Shown here: positions 24,651-33,625 of the stretch, in pieces
How the letters are laid out: each line of letters starts with the position of its first letter
Numbering within the stretch: the first letter of the stretch is position 1
From: Wenzhouxiangella sp. XN201
GTDB lineage: Bacteria; Pseudomonadota; Gammaproteobacteria; Xanthomonadales; Wenzhouxiangellaceae
Direction of reading: 5' to 3'
DNA: 64,000 nucleotides
NCBI RefSeq assembly: GCF_011008905.1
Contig: NZ_JAAIVI010000017.1
Location: 496,001 to 560,000 of the forward strand
Translations under genes and position numbers: made by a program
Notes under the pieces: generated by a model
Told to the model about the DNA's origin: nothing
Database searches by the model: none
What the model saw: only the letters and a program-made list of their open reading frames with translations

Positions 24651-25931
24651 ATGAAACTAGTATCAGATGTCGTTCAGCTGAGCCTTGTCGTCCTTGCACT
24701 GTCGTCATGTGGTGCGGTCGCGCAAGTCGCGGATTCGGTTTTCCGTGATCGATTCGAGTTCTCTACACCGGTTCAGCCAGACAGCCGGGTGCATGCCTAT
24801 GTCTGGGGGGACAACAGCCGCGGTCAGCTGGGGCTGGGCTACGAGGGTGGCCAGGCCGCGCTGCCCACGCAGGAGATCTCCGCCAGCGCGTGGGCTGACA
24901 TGGACGCCGGCCGCTATCACAGCTGTGGAATCAAGGTCGACAACACGTTGTGGTGCTGGGGTCTGAATCGCTCAGGCCAGCTCGGCGTCGGTGACACGGA
25001 CAACCGCTCGTCTCCGGAGCAGGTGGGAAGCGACACGGGATGGATGGTCGTGTCCGCAGGACGCGGGAACACCTGCGGCATCCGAGCCGGTGAGCTCTAT
25101 TGCTGGGGATGGGACCGCTCCGGGGTGTTGGGGCAGGGGACGCTCAACGAGGGCTCGTCGGTTCCGCTGCGGGTGGGTTTGGCTTCGGACTGGGTCGATG
25201 TCGTCGCCTCGGTCGGCGGAGGTCACGTGTGCGGAATCCGAGGTGGTGGACGGCTCTACTGCTGGGGAGCCAACAACGATGGGCAGCTGGGCATCGGCTC
25301 ATTCGATCAGCGCTCCATACCGACGCAGGTCGGCGGATCCTGGATCCAGGTGGCCCTGGGACTGCGCCACAGCTGCGGGATCGAAACCTTCGCCGAACCA
25401 GATCGTGGCGGCCGGCTTTTCTGCTGGGGCGACAACGGACTCAACCAGTTCGGCTCCGAAGCGGGCGAGGGGAGCTCGACCCCGGTCGACGTGTCGGCGC
25501 ACTACTCGGTGCCCGGCAGTGACTGGGCGCTGCTGAGCGCCGGCTACAACAACACGTGCGCTGTTACTTCCCGCGGCACGTTGTACTGCTGGGGGAACCT
25601 GAGGCAGGTGCTGGGCGAAGACGCGTGGTATGGCACCGGCTGCGCCTATCTTTATGAGCGCTGCCTGATCGGCTCCGGCTCAAGCCTGGGTGGTGGCATC
25701 AAGGCGTTAAGCGTCGGCGGCGCGAACGTTGTTGATGACGGTGTGCGGCGCGCCCTCATCCACGCCTGCGTCGTCGCCGGCACGACGCTGCACTGCTGGG
25801 GCAATGACAACCTTGGCCAGCTAGGTGGAGACCCCCCGAGAGATGCTGCGCTCGTCACGTCGCCGCTCTCGGGCTGGATCGACGTAACGGCGGGAGGGGC
25901 TCACACCATCGGGCTGAGAGACGAAAGCTGA
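24651..25931 (+). CDS. Exported RCC1-repeat beta-propeller protein
   Basis: This 426-residue protein is a chain of RCC1 repeats, each around W-G-x-N-x-x-G-Q-L-G (VWGDNSRGQLGLG, CWGLNRSGQLGVG, CWGANNDGQLGIG, CWGNDNLGQLGG), enough for one seven-bladed propeller. The signal region VVLALSSCGAVAQ could be a lipobox (LSSC) or be cut after AVA. VFRDRFE stands at the start of the mature chain. Many cysteines (HSCGI, CWG) suggest disulphides outside the cytoplasm. The ATG at 24651 has a purine-rich site; the longer open frame upstream is unlikely. Binding partner unknown. Confidence 0.87.
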   Translation: MKLVSDVVQLSLVVLALSSCGAVAQVADSVFRDRFEFSTPVQPDSRVHAYVWGDNSRGQLGLGYEGGQAALPTQEISASAWADMDAGRYHSCGIKVDNTLWCWGLNRSGQLGVGDTDNRSSPEQVGSDTGWMVVSAGRGNTCGIRAGELYCWGWDRSGVLGQGTLNEGSSVPLRVGLASDWVDVVASVGGGHVCGIRGGGRLYCWGANNDGQLGIGSFDQRSIPTQVGGSWIQVALGLRHSCGIETFAEPDRGGRLFCWGDNGLNQFGSEAGEGSSTPVDVSAHYSVPGSDWALLSAGYNNTCAVTSRGTLYCWGNLRQVLGEDAWYGTGCAYLYERCLIGSGSSLGGGIKALSVGGANVVDDGVRRALIHACVVAGTTLHCWGNDNLGQLGGDPPRDAALVTSPLSGWIDVTAGGAHTIGLRDES

Positions 25932-25953
25932 ATCGGGTTCGGCCCGTCGGGAA

Positions 25954-26040
25954 GAAACCAGGACACCCACGATCCTCCAGGCTGAATCCACAGCGCGTCC
26001 AGCGGTGCGACTTGGCAGAATTCGTGGGTGTCCTGGTTTT
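25954..26040 (+). repeat. Shortened dispersed repeat E5 (about 87 bp)
   Basis: It has both termini, with most of the core deleted (CCTCCAGGCTGAATCCA joined to GGTGCGACTTGGCAGAATTC). The right end GGGTGTCCTGGTTTT looks like a terminator for the RCC1 gene, whose stop is 23 bases upstream. Confidence 0.85.
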
Positions 26041-26104
26041 GCGTGATTTGTCGGCGCAAGCTACTGCCGCTATGCTTGGGGTTTCGGAACGGCGGGATCA
26101 TTCC

Positions 26105-27073
26105 ATGACAGACCTGTCCGATTACCTGGATTATTCCGGTGCCGACGACCAATTCACCGGCGGCATCAATATGATTCCGATCGAAACCCCCAGGGGAACG
26201 TTCCGGGTCTGGACCAGGCGCGTCGGGAATAGCCCGAAGATCCGTGTACTGCTGTTACACGGCGGCCCCGGTGCGACGCACGAGCTATTCGAATGCTTCG
26301 ACGGCTGGCTTCCGCGCGAGGGCATCGAGTACATCTACTATGACCAGATCGATTCGTACTACAGCGACCAGCCAGGCGATCCGACGTTGTGGACCATCGA
26401 GCATTTTGTCGACGAGGTCGAACAGGTCCGTCGGGTACTGGGACTGAATCCGGACAACTTCTTTCTGCTGGGCCAGTCCTGGGGCGGCATGCTGGCAATG
26501 GAGTATGCCTTCGCACACCAGCGGAATCTCAAGGGCCTGATCATCTCGAACATGGTTTCCGACGTGGGCGAGTACAACCGCTACGCGCGCGATGTGCTCG
26601 GCCCGCAGATGGATCCCGAGGTGTTTGCCGAAATCCAGCGCATGGAAGCCGAAGACGATTACGAGAACCCGCGCTACGAAGAGTTGCTGATGCAGCACCA
26701 TTACACCGAGCACGTGCTGCGCATGCCGCTGGAAGATTGGCCCGATTCGATCATGCGCACTTTCAAGCACATCAACAAGGAAATTTACGTGCACATGCAA
26801 GGCTACAGCGAGTTCGGCATGACGCCCGGCGCCACACTGGCCGAGTGGAACCGCTCCGCCGACCTGTCGCAGATCACGGTTCCGACGCTGACCATAGGCG
26901 CCGCGCACGACACCATGAACCCGAAGCACATGGAATGGATGGCCGGACAGGTAGGACGCGGCCGCTACCTGCACTGCCCGGACGGCAGCCATCTGGCGCA
27001 GTACGACGATCAGAAAACCTACATGATGGGTCTTGTCCGGTTCCTGCGCGATGTCGATGCCGGAAACCTTTGA
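26105..27073 (+). CDS. Proline iminopeptidase-like alpha/beta hydrolase (S33)
   Basis: This 322-residue protein has LLLHGGPGATHE (oxyanion HGGPG) and the nucleophile motif LLGQSWGGMLAMEYA. The acid is probably in GAAHDTMNP and the His in PDGSHLAQYDD. It matches proline iminopeptidase/tricorn-interacting F1-type enzymes that remove N-terminal residues from short peptides. There is no signal peptide, so it should be cytoplasmic. The frame is open upstream through repeat E5, but the start at 26105 (MTDLSDYLDYSG) excludes repeat-derived sequence. The exported RidA gene follows after 63 bases. Confidence 0.9.
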   Translation: MTDLSDYLDYSGADDQFTGGINMIPIETPRGTFRVWTRRVGNSPKIRVLLLHGGPGATHELFECFDGWLPREGIEYIYYDQIDSYYSDQPGDPTLWTIEHFVDEVEQVRRVLGLNPDNFFLLGQSWGGMLAMEYAFAHQRNLKGLIISNMVSDVGEYNRYARDVLGPQMDPEVFAEIQRMEAEDDYENPRYEELLMQHHYTEHVLRMPLEDWPDSIMRTFKHINKEIYVHMQGYSEFGMTPGATLAEWNRSADLSQITVPTLTIGAAHDTMNPKHMEWMAGQVGRGRYLHCPDGSHLAQYDDQKTYMMGLVRFLRDVDAGNL

Positions 27074-27136
27074 TTCGGGAAGTTCGAAAGGTCATTCCGA
27101 AACGCGCGTTGCGGACAAAAGACTGGAGAAGCCGAT

Positions 27137-27682
27137 ATGAAATCAGATAATCCCGGAGTTTCAATACGCCACCAATTGCTGGCCGGTCTGCTTTTGATTG
27201 CCATCTGCTTCGGCGCCGTCGCCGAGACCCCGGAAGAACGCCTGGCCGCCGCCGGCCATGAACTTCCCGAGCCGCCGAAGCCGGTCGCGACCTACGTCAC
27301 GTCCCGCCAGGCCGGCAATCTGCTGTTCCTGTCCGGCCACGGCGAGTGCGGCGATGACTTCACCACCGGCAAGGTCGGGCGCGACCTGACCCTGGAGCAG
27401 GGCCGGCGATCGGCCGAGCTGACCGGGCTTTGCATGCTGGCGACCATTAAATCGGCCGTGGGCGAACTGTCGCGGGTCAAACAGGTGGTGCGAATCCTCG
27501 GCATGGTCAACGCCGCCGACGATTTCACGGATCACCCAAAAGTCATCAACGGCTTTTCCGATCTGTTCGTGACCGCGTTCGGCGAGGCGGGCAAGGGCGC
27601 GCGCGCAGCAGTGGGTATGGCTTCGCTGCCGTCGAACATCGCCGTCGAGATCGAAGCCATCGTCGAATTGCACGAGGAATGA
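27137..27682 (+). CDS. Exported RidA/YjgF-family protein
   Basis: This 181-residue protein has a signal peptide (LLAGLLLIAICFGAVAE) ahead of a RidA-like domain (LLFLSGHGECGDDF, ATIKSAVGELSRVKQVVRIL, GARAAVGMASLPSNIAVEIE). Cytoplasmic RidA hydrolyses reactive enamines and uses an Arg equivalent to that in GARAAVG. Export suggests a divergent member with another role. It probably shares a transcript with the peptidase upstream. Confidence 0.88.
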   Translation: MKSDNPGVSIRHQLLAGLLLIAICFGAVAETPEERLAAAGHELPEPPKPVATYVTSRQAGNLLFLSGHGECGDDFTTGKVGRDLTLEQGRRSAELTGLCMLATIKSAVGELSRVKQVVRILGMVNAADDFTDHPKVINGFSDLFVTAFGEAGKGARAAVGMASLPSNIAVEIEAIVELHEE

Positions 27683-27741
27683 CCCCGGATAGTTTTGCGT
27701 AACGGGAAGGCCCGCACAACGCCGGCAATACTTGGCGAGCG

Positions 27742-27766
27742 GAAAACCAGGACACCCACGATTTTT
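27742..27766 (+). repeat. Dispersed repeat, left terminus
   Basis: GAAAACCAGGACACCCACGA followed by TTTTTCTCGGC; no right end. Confidence 0.7.
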
Positions 27767-27809
27767 CTCGGCTCGGCCGCACGCCTGGCCGGTAGCGGCC
27801 AATCCCTGG

Positions 27810-27945
27810 CTATTCGCGTTCGATGAAAGCCTTCAGTGCGGCGTGGAAGTTTTCCGCGTCGCACCAAGGGTCCCCATGGCCGCAATCGGCATCAAGGACC
27901 AGCGATCGCGCTCCGGTGAGGGTGGCAAATTCGAGAGTCTCATAT
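27810..27945 (-). pseudogene. C-terminal fragment of an alpha/beta hydrolase
   Basis: Read on the minus strand, these bases encode QYETLEFATLTGARSLVLDA and then DCGHGDPWCDAENFHAALKA, ending FIERE-stop. This is the last strand, the catalytic-His loop and the final helix of an alpha/beta hydrolase. A stop lies just upstream in frame, and no start or upstream domain exists. The intact hydrolase at 27957 ends differently, so this is the remnant of another gene, cut off by rearrangement next to a repeat copy. Confidence 0.6.
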
Positions 27946-27956
27946 TGATGCGGCGT

Positions 27957-29042
27957 TCAAGGATAGCGTGACAGGAAGTCCGACAATTCCTTCGTCCAAA
28001 ACACCGAGTGAGTGTGGGTCCCATGGCCCCTTGTTTCCTCGCTCGCGGGGATGAGGACGAATTCAGCATTCGGCATTCGCTGAGCCAATTGTTCCGGGTT
28101 GCCGAGTCCGGGAGGATTTATGAAATCGTCGGCAGAATTGATCCACAGCACCGGTACCGTGATTTGCTCGAGGCGGGAACTCGGATCGTAATGGCGTGAA
28201 GAACCAAATTGGTAGATGGTGTCGTTGGGATCGGCAGCCCTGGCGAGTATTCTGTCCACGGAGTCCCGAAGATATTCGATGGCTTCCGCGCGCGTGGGGG
28301 CTTGTGCCTGCAAGCGATATGGATTGCTGCCCGCCATTATGATCGCATTTGCGAATATTTGCTGACCCAGCGCCAGATCGGCAGCATCGCGATAATTTCC
28401 GTTCGCATAGGCTGGATCGTTTTCGAACCCGTCTATGACCATCTGGCGAAGCATCAGGTTTCGGCCGGCAATTTCGATCGCATTGCAAGCTAATTTTACA
28501 AGCCTGCGAGCGAAGCGGGGATGGTCCAATCCCCAGATGAAGCTGTGCATGCAACCCATCGAGGTTCCGACGATCATTTCCAGTTGCCGGACCTGGAGAT
28601 CCTCTGTCAGCACTCTGTATTGTGCGAGGACCATGTCATCGTAATCGTAACGCGGGAACGCGGCACGCAGCCCGTCACTGGGTTTTGAACTGTCGCCATG
28701 CCCCAGATTGTCCGGTGAGATGATGTAGTAGCGTTCTATATCCAGCGGTTGGCCCGGGCCAAAGAGTTGGTCACCGAACGAAGGGCGAAGGAGTGACAAT
28801 CCACTTCCGCCCGTTCCATGCAAGAGCATCACCGCATTGGAGATATTCCCGGCCTCATCGCGCCGCGGTTCCCCGAGTGTGTAAACGTTCATCGTGACCG
28901 AGGGCAGGGTTTCACCGTTATGGAAGGTGAAATCCTGCAATTCGAACGTGTGCTGTTCGGCGAGATTATTCCAATCGTTGGCAGTTGCAGGGTTGTTGAA
29001 GAAGATGGTGGCCAATAACGACAAAAGACAGGCTAGGCGCAT
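27957..29042 (-). CDS. Exported alpha/beta hydrolase of the homoserine acetyltransferase (MetX-like) type
   Basis: This 361-residue protein has a signal peptide (CLLSLLATIFFNNPATA). It resembles MetX-type enzymes: AVMLLHGTGGSG, ISPDNLGHGDSSKPS, and the nucleophile in MIVGTSMGCMHSFIWG. The acid lies in NSADDFINPPG and the His in RGHGTHTH. True homoserine acetyltransferase works in the cytoplasm, so the exported form is probably an esterase or acyltransferase of unknown substrate. A hydrolase remnant lies directly downstream. Confidence 0.85.
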   Translation of the reverse strand: MRLACLLSLLATIFFNNPATANDWNNLAEQHTFELQDFTFHNGETLPSVTMNVYTLGEPRRDEAGNISNAVMLLHGTGGSGLSLLRPSFGDQLFGPGQPLDIERYYIISPDNLGHGDSSKPSDGLRAAFPRYDYDDMVLAQYRVLTEDLQVRQLEMIVGTSMGCMHSFIWGLDHPRFARRLVKLACNAIEIAGRNLMLRQMVIDGFENDPAYANGNYRDAADLALGQQIFANAIIMAGSNPYRLQAQAPTRAEAIEYLRDSVDRILARAADPNDTIYQFGSSRHYDPSSRLEQITVPVLWINSADDFINPPGLGNPEQLAQRMPNAEFVLIPASEETRGHGTHTHSVFWTKELSDFLSRYP

Positions 29043-29206
29043 CTTGATCCTCCGGCAGACGCATAGGGGCCGCTGCGCGTCTCATTAGGTATCTCATTTC
29101 TGAGGGCAGGCCAAGCGACGCCAAGCGTATAGGAAGTATAAGCACCCCATTTGCTGATTTCCAGCGGAGGGTTTTCCCGAAGGTCGGGACGAGGTTCTGG
29201 AGTTCA

Positions 29207-29779
29207 TCAGCGTTTCAGCCACCAGCAGCCGCCGTTCATGACCAGCTTGAAATCCGTGCGAATGGTCTGGCCCGGGCGCTCGGGAACATACTGGTCCAGC
29301 CAGAGCCGGGTCGGCTGTTCCTCGCCATCGAGTTCGATCGACTCGACCTCGACGTCAACCAGGCGCCGGCTGCTGATGACTTGCAGTTCGTCCATCAGTA
29401 TGTTGGCGCTGTTTGGCGTGTCTTCCATCCAGTGGTAGAGGCCGGAAAGCTTGTTGACGTCGCCTGAATCAAGCGCGGCACTGACCTGGGCGTGGAAAAG
29501 TTCGATCTGCCGTGAGCAGTCATGATGCGGCGAGGGTGGGTTGAGTACTGCTGGTCGGACAGGTTCTTCTACCCGGTCCTGTGTCCTGAGCGCGTTGCAG
29601 GCGCGATCGGTGAAGATCGTCACGTCGTCTTCCCCGATGCATCGATGTATGTCGGACTTGACGGAAGCTGACGCGGCGCCACCCGAGATCGGCAGCCAGG
29701 CCAGAAAAGCGACGGCCAGGACAGTGTTCCTCAAAGGTCCTTGAGAGCGATCCAGAACGTGATGACCTTCGTTGTGCAT
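29207..29779 (-). CDS. Exported DUF4124-like protein
   Basis: This 190-residue protein has a hydrophobic export signal (TVLAVAFLAWLPISGGAASA) and a DUF4124-like start (IHRCIGEDDVTIFTDRAC, with two Cys that could pair). The C-terminal part (LYHWMEDTPNSANILMDELQ and TDFKLVMNGGCWWLKR) was not recognised. The first 15 residues ahead of the signal are hydrophilic, and a later start is possible. Confidence 0.65.
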   Translation of the reverse strand: MHNEGHHVLDRSQGPLRNTVLAVAFLAWLPISGGAASASVKSDIHRCIGEDDVTIFTDRACNALRTQDRVEEPVRPAVLNPPSPHHDCSRQIELFHAQVSAALDSGDVNKLSGLYHWMEDTPNSANILMDELQVISSRRLVDVEVESIELDGEEQPTRLWLDQYVPERPGQTIRTDFKLVMNGGCWWLKR

Positions 29780-29897
29780 TTCTCTTGACTGGAGTTTCAG
29801 CGGCCAAAATCCCGCATCGGGTGCATACGGGCCACCGCAGACACAATGTCAGGGTTTCACAATTGAGTCAGTGCGCTGAGCCTCATTGCGAGACGAG

Positions 29898-29975
29898 AAA
29901 ACCAGGACACCCACGATTCTCCTGGCTGAATCAGCCTCTACCTGGTTGGCGAGACATCGGAATGTGCTGAGAATG
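29898..29975 (+). repeat. Dispersed repeat, left part
   Basis: GAAAACCAGGACACCCACGA, then TCCTGGCTGAATCAGCCTC, GGTTGGCGAGAC and GTGCTGAGAATG. The rest of the 29780-30122 gap holds no gene apart from a possible promoter. Confidence 0.75.
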
Positions 29976-30035
29976 AGCCCGAAGGTGAGTACGCAACCAT
30001 GACTTCCGGCGCTGTCGTTCCGCCGATCGAATCCC

Positions 30036-30041
30036 TATAAT
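30036..30041 (+). promoter_or_regulatory. Perfect -10 box before the small membrane-protein gene
   Basis: TATAAT lies about 80 bases before the start at 30123. No clear -35 box was found. Confidence 0.35.
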
Positions 30042-30122
30042 TTTCCTGACAAGAGTCATCGCCGGCCCGGAAATCCCGCTCACGGTCGGTCGAGGATTCG
30101 TTACCGGAAGGAGCTCTTCGTC

Positions 30123-30338
30123 ATGAAAACACTTTTGATCGCGATCTGCTGGTGCATCCTCTTCGTGCTCAGCTGGCCGCTGGCACTGCTGGTGCTGCTG
30201 CTCTGGCCGGTGATCTGGCTGCTGTTGCTGCCGTTTCGTCTGATCGGCATCGCATTTGAAGGCTTTTTCGCACTGCTGCGGGCGATTGTTCTGCTGCCGG
30301 CCAGATTGCTGGGATACCGCCGCCCGGCCGTTTCATAG
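30123..30338 (+). CDS. Small two-helix membrane protein, copy B
   Basis: This 71-residue protein begins MKTLLIAICWCILFVLSWPL and ends LPARLLGYRRPAVS. It is a close paralogue of copy A at 12632-12844. GGAAGGAG upstream of the ATG is a good ribosome site. Two hydrophobic stretches around a Pro-Phe-Arg turn suggest an inner-membrane hairpin. Function unknown. Confidence 0.75.
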   Translation: MKTLLIAICWCILFVLSWPLALLVLLLWPVIWLLLLPFRLIGIAFEGFFALLRAIVLLPARLLGYRRPAVS

Positions 30339-30367
30339 CAGCACAGCCGAGGCCAGGCCGAGGAACG

Positions 30368-30428
30368 AAAAACCAGGACATCCACGATTTTTTCTCCGAA
30401 ATCCGTGAGACCCGGGACCGAGAATCGG
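30368..30428 (+). repeat. Dispersed repeat, left part (E1-type core)
   Basis: AAAACCAGGACATCCACGAT, then a diverged core (CTCCGAAATCCGTGAGACCC). It lies between the convergent genes at 30123 and 30430. Confidence 0.75.
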
Positions 30429-30429
30429 T

Positions 30430-31074
30430 CTATCTTTGAGCAGCCCTGTTGATCACATCGCCCAGCACCTCGGGTGGTTGCGCGCCGGAGATGCCCTCGT
30501 TGAGCTGTGTGAAAACGAAGCAGGGCACGCCTGTGATACCGAGCTTGCGAGCCAGGTCTTCGTCGTTGCGCACGTCCTCGGCGTAATCGGTGCCCTCGAG
30601 TACTGCCGACACGTCGCTGGCGGCAAGACCAGTTTCAGTCGCGACCGCCAACAGGGTCTCGGGGTCCGAGATAGACCGCCCTTCATGCAGATACGCCTGG
30701 AACAGGTTTTCCTTCAACTCGGTCTGGCGGTCGTGCCGATGGGCAAACGCCAGAAGCCGGTGGGCATCAAAGGTATTCGACGGCCGGATCCGATCGAAAC
30801 GGATTTCCAGACCGCGCCCGCGGCCGGCCTCGACCATGCGAGCGATGAAGCCCTCGGCCTCGTCCCGGCTGGTGCCGTATTTGTCCGCCAATCGGGCCAC
30901 GTAATCGACCGCTTCCGGCGCATCGGCCGGCGCGTCCGGGTTAAGCTCGAAGGCTCTCCAGCGGATTGCGACCTCGTGGTCCGAGGATGCGATGGCCGCT
31001 TCCAGCGAGCGCTTGCCGATCCAGCACCAGGGACAGGCGATATCGGACCAGATTTCGATGTTGACTGCATTCAT
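30430..31074 (-). CDS. DsbA-family oxidoreductase, FrnE-like
   Basis: This 214-residue protein has WSDIACPWCWIGKRSLE, with a CPWC redox motif near residues 13-16, and the cis-Pro loop GITGVPCFVF near 175. This matches the FrnE/2-hydroxychromene carboxylate isomerase branch of the DsbA family, which lacks a signal peptide and works in the cytoplasm. The start at 31074 gives the usual short N-terminus; the frame is open further upstream but without family similarity. Confidence 0.9.
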   Translation of the reverse strand: MNAVNIEIWSDIACPWCWIGKRSLEAAIASSDHEVAIRWRAFELNPDAPADAPEAVDYVARLADKYGTSRDEAEGFIARMVEAGRGRGLEIRFDRIRPSNTFDAHRLLAFAHRHDRQTELKENLFQAYLHEGRSISDPETLLAVATETGLAASDVSAVLEGTDYAEDVRNDEDLARKLGITGVPCFVFTQLNEGISGAQPPEVLGDVINRAAQR

Positions 31075-31122
31075 GCTCACCAGTGTATGGGAATGCGAGC
31101 TCGCCTCCGGTGAGAAACAGCC

Positions 31123-31180
31123 AAAATCCATGATCTTTCTTCCAAATCGGCGAGAACCGGGAACGAGAACCGGCCACTCA
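31123..31180 (+). repeat. Dispersed repeat, diverged core fragment
   Basis: AAAATCCATGATCTTTCTTC and CAAATCGGCGAGAACCGGGA are a damaged left end plus E1-type core. It abuts the EF-G terminator. Confidence 0.6.
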
Positions 31181-31181
31181 T

Positions 31182-31214
31182 AAAAAAAGCCCCGGCAGCT
31201 TTCGCCGCCGGGGC
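31182..31214 (-). terminator. Intrinsic terminator of the EF-G gene
   Basis: GCCCCGGC pairs with GCCGGGGC, and the A-run AAAAAAA on the plus strand gives a U-run after the hairpin on the minus-strand transcript. It lies 28 bases after the stop codon. Confidence 0.85.
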
Positions 31215-31242
31215 CCTGATTTCCACGCTATGAAGTTCGCGC

Positions 31243-33333
31243 TTAGCTGGCCTTGGCCGCTTGGCGTTCCTTCTCCGCTTCGATTACCTTCTCGGCAATC
31301 TGCTGCGGGCACGGCATGTAGTGGGAGAACTCCATGGAGAACTGACCGCGGCCGGAGGTGATGGTACGCAGGTGGCCGATGTAGCCGAACATCTCCGCCA
31401 GCGGCGCTTCGGCCTTGACGCGGATGCCGGTCGGGTTGGGTTCCTGTTCCTTGATCATGGCGCGGCGACGGTTGAGGTCACCGATCACGTCACCCACGTT
31501 GTCTTCAGGGGTAAACACGTCCACCTTCATGAACGGTTCGATCAGTTGCGGTCCGGCCTTGACCATGGACTGACGGAACGCGCCCTTGGCTGCCAGTTCG
31601 AATGCGACTGCCGAGGAGTCGACCGAGTGGTAGGCGCCGTCGAAGAGCTCAATCTCCACGTCCAGCACGGGGAAGCCGGCCAGCGGGCCCTGCGCCATCA
31701 TGCCGGCGAAGCCTTTCTCGATCGCGGGGAAGAATTCCTTGGGCACGTTGCCGCCGACGACGCTGGACTCGAACTTGAAGCCGGAACCGGGTTCGCCGGG
31801 CCTGATGCGGTAATCGATCTTGCCGAACTGACCGGAACCACCGGACTGCTTCTTGTGGGTGTAGCTGTCTTCCACCGGCTGGGTGATCGTTTCGCGGTAG
31901 GCCACCTGGGGCTCACCCACTTCCAGCTCCACGCCGTAGGTCCGCTTGAGGATGTCGACCTTGATATCCAGGTGGAGTTCGCCCATGCCCTTGAGGATGG
32001 TCTCACCGGAATCCTGATCGGTCTCGACGCGGAAGGACGGGTCCTCGGCAATCATCTTGCCGATGGCTACGCCCATCTTTTCGCTGCCGGCCTTGTCCTT
32101 CGGTGCAACCGCGATCGAGATCACGGGTTCCGGGAAGACCATGGCTTCCAGGGTGCAGGGGTGGTCCGTGGCGCACAGGGTGTGGCCCGTCTGCACATTT
32201 TTCATGCCCACACAGGCGAAGATGTCACCGGCATGAGCGTAGTCGATCTCATTGCGGTCATTGGCGTGCATTTCCACCATACGGCCCACGCGTTCGGTCT
32301 TGCCGGTCGCCGAGTTCAGGATGGTGTCGCCCTTCTTGATCTTGCCGGAGTAAATGCGGATGAAGGTCAGGGCACCGAATCGGTCGTCCATGATCTTGAA
32401 TGCCAACGCACGGAACGGCTCGTCCAGGGAAACCAGCGCATGCTCGCCGGTGGGATTGCCTTCTTCGTCGGTCAGGTCCTGCGGCTCCACTTCGTCGGGG
32501 CTCGGCAGGTAATCAACGACCGCATCCAGAACCAGCTGAACGCCCTTGTTCTTGAACGCCGAACCGCAGTAGGTCGGGAAGAACTTCAGCGTGCGGGTGC
32601 CTTCGCGGATGCAGCGCTTGATGTCTTCGATGGAGGGCTCATCGCCGTCCATGTAAGCCATCATCAGGTCATCGTCCATCTCGACCGCGGTCTCGATGAG
32701 CTCCTGACGGTAGGCCTCGACGTCGTCCGCCATATCGGCAGGGACATCGGTAATCTCGTAGTTCTCGGGCAGGCCGGTATCGTCCCAGATGTAGGCCTTG
32801 CGGGTGAGCAGATCAACCACGCCCTTGAAGTCACTCTCGGTGCCGATCGGCAATACCATCACCAGCGGGTTGGCGGCCAGCACGTCCTTGACCTGCTTGA
32901 CCACCCGGTAGAAGTCAGCACCAATGCGGTCGAGCTTATTGACGAAAATGATGCGCGCGACTTCAGAATCGTTGGCATAGCGCCAGTTGGTTTCCGACTG
33001 GGGCTCAACGCCGCCGGAACCGCAGAACACGCCCACACCACCATCAAGCACTTTCAGGGAGCGATAGACTTCAACGGTGAAGTCCACGTGTCCGGGCGTG
33101 TCGATGATATTCAGGCGGTGGTCCTTCCAGAAGCAAGTGGTCGCAGCGGACTGAATCGTGATGCCGCGTTCCTGCTCCTGGTCCATGAAATCGGTGGTGG
33201 CAGCGCCGTCATGTACTTCACCCATCTTGTGGGTCTTGCCGGTCAGCTTCAGGATGCGCTCGGTCGTGGTGGTTTTGCCTGCATCAACGTGCGCAAAAAT
33301 GCCGATGTTTCGGTAGTGCGAAAGTTCACTCAT
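31243..33333 (-). CDS. fusA2: Elongation factor G, stand-alone fusA2 type
   Basis: This 696-residue GTPase begins [20 protein letters not shown]. It has the P-loop [44 protein letters not shown] and [10 protein letters not shown], and the domain IV-V region ends [12 protein letters not shown]. The canonical role is ribosomal translocation or recycling. There are no rpsL, rpsG or tuf genes next to it, and the wording ([34 protein letters not shown]) matches the second, stand-alone EF-G of many gammaproteobacteria. The symbol is given on that basis. The frame is open upstream, but 33333 matches the family start. Confidence 0.93.
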   Translation of the reverse strand: MSELSHYRNIGIFAHVDAGKTTTTERILKLTGKTHKMGEVHDGAATTDFMDQEQERGITIQSAATTCFWKDHRLNIIDTPGHVDFTVEVYRSLKVLDGGVGVFCGSGGVEPQSETNWRYANDSEVARIIFVNKLDRIGADFYRVVKQVKDVLAANPLVMVLPIGTESDFKGVVDLLTRKAYIWDDTGLPENYEITDVPADMADDVEAYRQELIETAVEMDDDLMMAYMDGDEPSIEDIKRCIREGTRTLKFFPTYCGSAFKNKGVQLVLDAVVDYLPSPDEVEPQDLTDEEGNPTGEHALVSLDEPFRALAFKIMDDRFGALTFIRIYSGKIKKGDTILNSATGKTERVGRMVEMHANDRNEIDYAHAGDIFACVGMKNVQTGHTLCATDHPCTLEAMVFPEPVISIAVAPKDKAGSEKMGVAIGKMIAEDPSFRVETDQDSGETILKGMGELHLDIKVDILKRTYGVELEVGEPQVAYRETITQPVEDSYTHKKQSGGSGQFGKIDYRIRPGEPGSGFKFESSVVGGNVPKEFFPAIEKGFAGMMAQGPLAGFPVLDVEIELFDGAYHSVDSSAVAFELAAKGAFRQSMVKAGPQLIEPFMKVDVFTPEDNVGDVIGDLNRRRAMIKEQEPNPTGIRVKAEAPLAEMFGYIGHLRTITSGRGQFSMEFSHYMPCPQQIAEKVIEAEKERQAAKAS

Positions 33334-33625
33334 GATTCTATTATTGCCAGTGGGTGGGTTTGTGGAAAAGCTGCCATGCGTTGAAAGGCCCTCTGGTACC
33401 GCCTTGCCGAAGGCGATAGGGCGGACTTGTCGTCCCGCTAGAGCCAGAAAACGCACGAAACGGCGCTCACCGCTGGGTGGCGCCGTTGGGGGGAAGCTTT
33501 CTTGCACGCGCGTTATACAGGAAAATGGCTGAAAAGCCAACAAATGTCTGAACTTTTTCGTATATTTTTTCGCCACGGGGCGCTTATAGTTCTCATACAC
33601 CCGTCGCCATGAAAGGAATGAGATC

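Noticed and set aside
31261-33384. Plus-strand 707-codon frame opposite the EF-G gene
   Set aside because: Exactly mirrors a certain gene; the product has no recognisable domain.
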